From JBDRMN01 sp043812055 (GTDB taxonomy: Bacteria; Patescibacteriota; Gracilibacteria; JAHISY01), in the NCBI GenBank assembly GCA_043812055.1, contig JBDRMN010000037.1, forward strand, positions 1-15,235: 15,235 nt of DNA, given 5' to 3'. Shown piece by piece: positions 12,528 to 15,235 of this stretch. Numbering within the stretch: the stretch's first letter is position 1; each line of letters begins with the position of its first letter. Under the pieces are notes generated by a model. That model did not search any database, was not told the DNA's origin, and saw only the letters and a list, made by a program, of their open reading frames with translations. Both the position numbers and the translations under genes were made by a program.

Positions 12528-13145
12528 TTAGCGTGAGTAGAATTCCACGATAGTTTGGGCGTCGATCTGCTCACATTCTTCAGGCCCTGGTTTACCGGCG
12601 ACTTCAACACTGATTTTCGCCAGATCCACTTTCAACCACTTCGGTGAAATATCTTTTTGCTTGGCCAGTCCTGCAAAGAGGGGGGAGTCAATTACCGTTT
12701 TTTTCACCTCGATCTTGTTACCAGGTTTCAGCTGGATACTGGGAGCACTGGCGCGCTTATCATTTACCCGGAAAAGTCCGTGGCTAACCATTTGTCTAGC
12801 CTGGGCTCTCGAGTCAGCAAAGCCAGCTCGATAAATTGCGTTATCCAAACGCATCTCAAGTAGTTGGATGAAAATCTCACCAGTATTACCCTCACGGCAA
12901 TTGGCCTCAGCGTAGTAATTGCGGAATTGTTTTTCAGTTAAACCAAAAGTTCGTTTGACCGCTTGCTTGGCGCGGAGCTGGTTGCAGTACTCTGTTTTTT
13001 TACCAATCAGGTTCTTGCCGTATTTTCCGGGAACGTCGGACTTGCGCAGAAAGGCGCATTTTTGCGTGTTGCAACGCTCTCCCTTGAGGAAGAGCTTCTT
13101 GCCTTCGCGGCGGCAGAGTCGACATGCAGGACCGGTGTAACGCAT
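12528..13145 (-). CDS. rpsD: 30S ribosomal protein uS4, zinc-binding (C+) form
   Basis: Protein uS4, which organises the 5' domain of 16S rRNA. The N-terminus MRYTGPACRLCRREG...GERCNTQKC has C8, C11, C25 and C30, a CX2C-X13-CX4C zinc site of the C+ form. The body has KYGKNLIGKKTEYCNQLRAKQAVKRTFGLTEKQFRNYY, and the S4 RNA-binding domain reads RLDNAIYRAGFADSRAQARQMVSHGLFRVNDKR (98-130). 205 aa is normal, and the C-terminus (IVEFYSR) is typical. ATG 13145. It lies between rpsK and rpoA, the usual order. The 72-nt gap to rpsK contains two heptads and a hairpin repeat. Confidence 0.97.
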   Translation of the reverse strand: MRYTGPACRLCRREGKKLFLKGERCNTQKCAFLRKSDVPGKYGKNLIGKKTEYCNQLRAKQAVKRTFGLTEKQFRNYYAEANCREGNTGEIFIQLLEMRLDNAIYRAGFADSRAQARQMVSHGLFRVNDKRASAPSIQLKPGNKIEVKKTVIDSPLFAGLAKQKDISPKWLKVDLAKISVEVAGKPGPEECEQIDAQTIVEFYSR

Positions 13146-13201
13146 ATTCAGGTTTCAGGTTCTCCGCCTTCGCCTAGGCTACGGCGGACAAGCAGAGAAC
13201 A
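13146..13201 (+). repeat. Heptads plus GC-rich hairpin repeat in the ribosomal operon
   Basis: ATTCAGG and TTTCAGG (7-nt period) lead into the inverted repeat TCCGCCTTCGCC / GGCTACGGCGGA (10 of 12 paired), enclosed by GTTCTC and GAGAAC. It ends GGACAAGCAGAGAACA, nearly identical to the end of the tsaD insert (3925-3940), and its core matches those at 873-916 and 4295-4326. Confidence 0.75.
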
Positions 13202-13217
13202 GAATTAAGAATTAAGT

Positions 13218-13697
13218 TTAAACTCGGCGAGGGCGGCGCTTGCGGCAGCCGCCGTGGGGAGTGGGGGTGCGGTCGGTAATCGAACCCACTTCGATGCCCG
13301 CTGCGGAGAGTCCGCGTACGGCTTGTTCGCGGCCCGGACCGATGCCTTTGACGAAAACATCTATCGTTTCGACCCCGAACTCTTTAGCTTTTTCGGCGGC
13401 ATTCTTGGCGGCCACTTGAGCAGCGTAAGGAGTGGATTTGCGGGTGCCCTTGAAGCCGCTGGCACCCGAGCTGGCCCAACAGATCGTGCGGTGCTCCGGG
13501 TCGGTAATCGTGACGAGGGTGTTATTGAAGCCAGCCTTGATGTGGGCGAAACCGTGAGGAACGAGACGACGGACTTTTCTTTTCTTAACCTTCTTTTTGG
13601 GGGCTTCAGTTGACTCGGCAGTCTTGGCCTCCTTGCTGGCAGCTTCAGCTTTTGGATCCTGCTTGCTTTCCTCGGTCTTTTGAGCTTCTTCAGGCAA
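13218..13697 (-). CDS. rpsK: 30S ribosomal protein uS11
   Basis: Protein uS11 of the small-subunit platform. The core begins near residue 44 (RLVPHGFAHIKAGFNNTLVTITDPEHRTICWASSGASGFKGTRKSTPYAAQVAA) and ends IGPGREQAVRGLSAAGIEVGSITDRTPTPHGGCRKRRPRRV, all canonical. Ahead of it is an extra ~40-residue low-complexity segment rich in Glu, Lys and Ala (PEEAQKTEESKQDPK...APKKKVKKRKV). The start is TTG at 13697; no ATG is available in this frame. The total of 159 aa is long against the usual ~125-130. A later, unidentified start codon could shorten the extension. Confidence 0.95.
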   Translation of the reverse strand: MPEEAQKTEESKQDPKAEAASKEAKTAESTEAPKKKVKKRKVRRLVPHGFAHIKAGFNNTLVTITDPEHRTICWASSGASGFKGTRKSTPYAAQVAAKNAAEKAKEFGVETIDVFVKGIGPGREQAVRGLSAAGIEVGSITDRTPTPHGGCRKRRPRRV

Positions 13698-13775
13698 ATT
13701 TAGTTATTAGTGGATAGTGTTAGTGTTAGATAGATAAATAAAATTATTTCATGTTACGTGATCTATGGTTAGGCC

Positions 13776-13803
13776 TTTGGGTTTCTGGGTCTTTAGGTGT
13801 TAA
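13776..13803 (+). repeat. Heptad-like array (TTTGGGT/TTCTGGG)
   Basis: Four 7-mers with partial likeness (TTTGGGT, TTCTGGG, then TCTTTAG and GTGTTAA) lie in the 182-nt rpsK-rpsM gap. GGGTCTTTAG also occurs in the rplM-rplQ gap (10937-10946). The rest of the gap (13698-13775) shows only loose TTAGTG repetition and no gene. Confidence 0.4.
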
Positions 13804-13843
13804 CGCCCACCCTTAATCTCTGAACTTTTTGTTACTAACTAAA

Positions 13844-13878
13844 TTACTGGTAACTGGAAACTGGCAACTCGCAACTAA
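13844..13878 (+). repeat. Heptanucleotide array (NAACTGG/CAACTCG)
   Basis: Five uninterrupted 7-mers run up to the rpsM stop codon: TTACTGG, TAACTGG, AAACTGG, CAACTCG and CAACTAA. It shares words with the array at 11031-11051. Confidence 0.75.
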
Positions 13879-13879
13879 A

Positions 13880-14260
13880 TTACTTCTTCTCGACTTTGAT
13901 TCGGCCGGAGCCAATCGTGACTTTCCTGCCTCGTTTGGTGCGGGCATTATTCTTTGTGCGTTGGCCACGGAGTGGTAAACGTTTTTTGTGACGAGAACCG
14001 CGGTAAGTATCGACGTCTTGAAGAAGCTTGATATTTTGGCTAACTAGCCGGCGGAGATCTCCCTCGGTGGGATGCTTCGCCACTTCCGCCCGCAAAGCCT
14101 CTTCTTCTTTTTCACTTAGTTCGCTGACTTTTTTGAGTGGATCAATTCCGGCGTTGGCACAAATTTTCCGTGCCAAACTGCGGCCAATGCCAGCGATTGC
14201 GAGAAGCGCGGCCTCGATACGTTTTCCATTCGGAAGATTTACAGATGCTATGCGGACCAT
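13880..14260 (-). CDS. rpsM: 30S ribosomal protein uS13
   Basis: Protein uS13 of the small-subunit head, contacting the large subunit and P-site tRNA. The start MVRIASVNLPNGKRIEAALLAIAGIGRSLARKICANAGID is canonical (ARIAGVNLP in most species), with the helix-turn GIGRSLA. The C-terminal block DTYRGSRHKKRLPLRGQRTKNNARTKRGRK is diagnostic, ending in a short basic tail (IKVEKK). 126 aa, ATG 14260. It is flanked by rpmJ upstream and rpsK downstream, as in most bacteria. Confidence 0.97.
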   Translation of the reverse strand: MVRIASVNLPNGKRIEAALLAIAGIGRSLARKICANAGIDPLKKVSELSEKEEEALRAEVAKHPTEGDLRRLVSQNIKLLQDVDTYRGSRHKKRLPLRGQRTKNNARTKRGRKVTIGSGRIKVEKK

Positions 14261-14264
14261 TTTG

Positions 14265-14299
14265 GGTTCTAGGTGTTAGGTTTTAGGTTCTAGTGATTA
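14265..14299 (+). repeat. Heptanucleotide array (GGTTCTA/GGTGTTA)
   Basis: Five 7-mers sit just upstream of rpsM on its coding strand: GGTTCTA (first and fourth), GGTGTTA, GGTTTTA and GTGATTA. On the reverse strand the words read TAGAACC and TAAAACC, the same vocabulary as the long array at 9936-10010. Confidence 0.75.
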
Positions 14300-14309
14300 A
14301 TTAGTTTTG

Positions 14310-14337
14310 TGCATTGAACATTGCACATTGAACATTG
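14310..14337 (+). repeat. Heptanucleotide array (AACATTG/CACATTG)
   Basis: Four uninterrupted 7-mers all end in CATTG. The array abuts the rpmJ stop codon. A different word from the array only 10 nt away. Confidence 0.8.
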
Positions 14338-14339
14338 CC

Positions 14340-14453
14340 TTAGCCTTGGCGTTGTTTATGGCGTTTGGTTTGGCAGATGACTCGCACCACGCCTTTGCGA
14401 CGAATGACTTTGCACTTAGAGCAGCGGGGCTTTACGGAGGGTTTAACTTTCAA
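14340..14453 (-). CDS. rpmJ: 50S ribosomal protein bL36
   Basis: A 37-aa ribosomal protein, too short for most gene lists. It reads MKVKPSVKPRCSKCKVIRRK followed by GVVRVICQTKRHKQRQG, with the zinc ligands C11, C14, C27 and H32 and the invariant KHKQRQG-type end. The start is TTG at 14453, which gives the standard KVKPSVK N-terminus. It lies inside the end of infA, so the two genes overlap by 11 nt in different frames. This suggests translational coupling. The zinc-binding (C+) form is kept. Position between infA and rpsM is the normal bacterial order. Confidence 0.95.
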   Translation of the reverse strand: MKVKPSVKPRCSKCKVIRRKGVVRVICQTKRHKQRQG

Positions 14454-14814
14454 CTGTTTCAGAATTAGGGCTTGCCTCCGTGGCGGAGCTTCGTTGTTGC
14501 ATCTCTTGGAAGGCTGCATTTCGATTGCGGAAGCGGAAAGTAATTCTGCCGCGGTTAAGGTCGTAGGGATTAAGCTCGACCGTTACATAATCTCCCAGGA
14601 TAATCTTGATGTGATTCATGCGCATCTTTCCGGAGATACGTGCTTTGAGTTTGTGACCCGTGTACATCTCATCTTGAAGTTCCACCAGAAACTCAGCGTT
14701 GGGTAAGGTCTCAATCACGCGACCCAGCGCCGAAAGGACTTCTTTGTCACTCTTTGGAGCTCTTTTTTTCTTCCGGTGAACGACCTGTTTTTGAATCTTG
14801 AAGTGGCGAGCCAT
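14443..14814 (-). CDS. infA: Translation initiation factor IF-1
   Basis: IF-1 binds the A site of the 30S subunit during initiation. The OB-fold core is at residues ~30-97 (GRVIETLPNAEFLVELQ...ISGKMRMNHIKIILGDYVTVELNPYDLNRGRITFRFR). Against the usual ~72-aa protein it has three additions: a Lys/Arg-rich N-terminal stretch of ~28 residues (MARHFKIQKQVVHRKKKRAP...), about four extra residues in the loop after VELQ (DEMYTGHK), and a polar ~26-residue C-terminal tail whose coding sequence overlaps the start of rpmJ. ATG 14814 is the only good start upstream of the core. It is the first gene of the minus-strand operon. Total 123 aa. Confidence 0.93.
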   Translation of the reverse strand: MARHFKIQKQVVHRKKKRAPKSDKEVLSALGRVIETLPNAEFLVELQDEMYTGHKLKARISGKMRMNHIKIILGDYVTVELNPYDLNRGRITFRFRNRNAAFQEMQQRSSATEASPNSETVES

Positions 14815-14841
14815 TTAAAAAGTTCTAATTGTTCTATCGTC

Positions 14842-14857
14842 CCCCGCCCAGGCGGGG
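14842..14857 (-). promoter_or_regulatory. GC hairpin in the infA leader
   Basis: CCCCGCC (14842-14848) and GGCGGGG (14851-14857) form a 6-7 bp GC-only stem about 28 nt before the infA ATG, within the ~160-nt leader expected from the promoter at 14982-15010. No T run follows on either strand, so it is not a classic terminator. It could be a regulatory hairpin or another hairpin repeat. Confidence 0.45.
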
Positions 14858-14981
14858 ACTTGTTCCAGGTGTTGAAACTGCTGAGACCGAGGAAGCGACT
14901 AGTTTTTTGGGTACGCGAGAGGCGAAACATTTGAACATCTCGAATAGCTAGAACACTTCGAACATTTTTTAGAGCCGGGGG

Positions 14982-15010
14982 ATTTTACAGATGAGAAAGG
15001 GAAATCGCAA
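14982..15010 (-). promoter_or_regulatory. Promoter TTGCGA-17-TAAAAT of the infA-rpsI operon
   Basis: On the minus strand, TTGCGA (15010-15005) and TAAAAT (14987-14982) are separated by exactly 17 nt. TAAAAT is the same -10 word as found before ispH, the solute-binding protein and the ligase genes. Transcription would begin near 14975, giving a leader of about 160 nt. The leader (14815-14975) contains no gene that I can support, but has recurring GTTC words and the GC hairpin. Confidence 0.55.
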
Positions 15011-15049
15011 CTTTTTAGCTTGATTTCAACTAGAAGGATAAAAAATCTA

Positions 15050-15078
15050 TTGCAAAAAATAAAAAGTATTGTTAAATA
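15050..15078 (+). promoter_or_regulatory. Weak plus-strand promoter candidate
   Basis: TTGCAA (15050-15055), 17 nt, TAAATA (15073-15078), in an AT-rich stretch that makes chance matches likely. It would be divergent from the infA promoter and drive a transcript off the right edge. The stretch 15011-15235 holds no supported gene. Confidence 0.25.
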
Positions 15079-15118
15079 AACAAATTTAAACCATATGAAT
15101 AAGTTCAGACACATACTG

Positions 15119-15143
15119 GAATGTTAGACGCCATCTAACATTC
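15119..15143 (+). repeat. Perfect 10-bp inverted repeat
   Basis: GAATGTTAGA pairs with TCTAACATTC over the 5-nt loop CGCCA. No T run follows on the plus strand. On the minus strand it would lie upstream of the infA promoter and could mark the end of an upstream transcript or a binding site. Confidence 0.6.
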
Positions 15144-15184
15144 ATTAATCATGCCAACAATATTTATTGGTAAATGGCTTAGGG

Positions 15185-15204
15185 GTGCAGGTAGATTCCT
15201 GCAC
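15185..15204 (+). repeat. GTGCAGG/CCTGCAC hairpin, second copy
   Basis: GTGCAGG (15185-15191) and CCTGCAC (15198-15204) with loop TAGATT. The arms are identical to those at 4388-4409, where the loop is 8 nt. It is a dispersed short palindrome rather than part of a gene. Confidence 0.6.
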
Positions 15205-15235
15205 ATGGGAACTAATACACTTAGTAAAGGCTCAG

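Noticed and set aside
10158..13613. Plus-strand frames inside the ribosomal operon
   Set aside because: They are antisense to unambiguous ribosomal protein and rpoA genes.
14715..14930. Minus-strand 71-codon frame overlapping infA and its leader
   Set aside because: It is out of frame with infA, has no recognisable features, and its first part is the repeat-rich leader.
15178..15210. tRNA-like T-arm
   Set aside because: The hairpin lacks a TTCRANY loop, and no acceptor or anticodon stems can be drawn around it; it matches the palindrome at 4385 instead.
1..15235. Alternative genetic code (TGA as Gly, seen in some CPR lineages)
   Set aside because: All conserved proteins are complete with standard stops, and their Gly positions use GGN codons.

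Overview
The window looks like a chromosomal segment of a Candidate Phyla Radiation (Patescibacteria) bacterium or a similar reduced-genome, uncultivated lineage. This is inferred from the look of the genes and repeats, not from a search. The supporting traits are compact genes, standard stop codons (TGA does not interrupt any conserved protein), GTG/TTG starts, hairpin repeats that invade coding sequence (including an in-frame copy in tsaD whose product reads PRLRSGQAG), a bacterial ribosomal-protein operon, and no recognisable Shine-Dalgarno sequence before any gene. Core proteins such as TsaD, IspH, RpoA and the ribosomal proteins are clearly bacterial; the aldolase is of the archaeal/DhnA type.

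Left part (1-8110, all + strand): ispH; a DhnA-type class I fructose-bisphosphate aldolase; two adjacent unrecognised genes that share a C-terminal module; tsaD; then a surface/envelope group made of a GT2 glycosyltransferase, a membrane-anchored family 1 solute-binding protein and an O-antigen-ligase-like membrane protein. Several of these genes have a TAAAAT or CAAAAT hexamer 6-8 nt before the start codon, as expected for leaderless transcripts.

Middle part (8154-10007): purT (formate-dependent GAR transformylase), then a small minus-strand gene, tandem hairpins, a diverged second copy of the last 18 codons of purT plus stop, and two heptanucleotide repeat arrays. purT and the ribosomal operon converge here.

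Right part (10008-14814, all - strand): a transcription/translation operon in the order infA-rpmJ-rpsM-rpsK-rpsD-rpoA-rplQ-rplM-rpsI. rpmJ is only 37 codons, starts with TTG inside the end of infA, and is easily missed. A sigma70-type promoter sits about 170 nt before infA. The last ~220 bases are AT-rich and hold hairpins but no gene I can support.

The two most unusual signals are: (1) the conserved C-terminal motif (WGxGxExAAQxWx-stop) and the weakly similar ~100-residue region in front of it, shared by the two neighbouring unknown genes at 2035-3091; and (2) short tandem repeats with a strict 7-nt period in most larger gaps between genes, each with its own drifting word, together with a second family of GC-rich hairpin repeats that extends IspH and inserts in-frame into TsaD.
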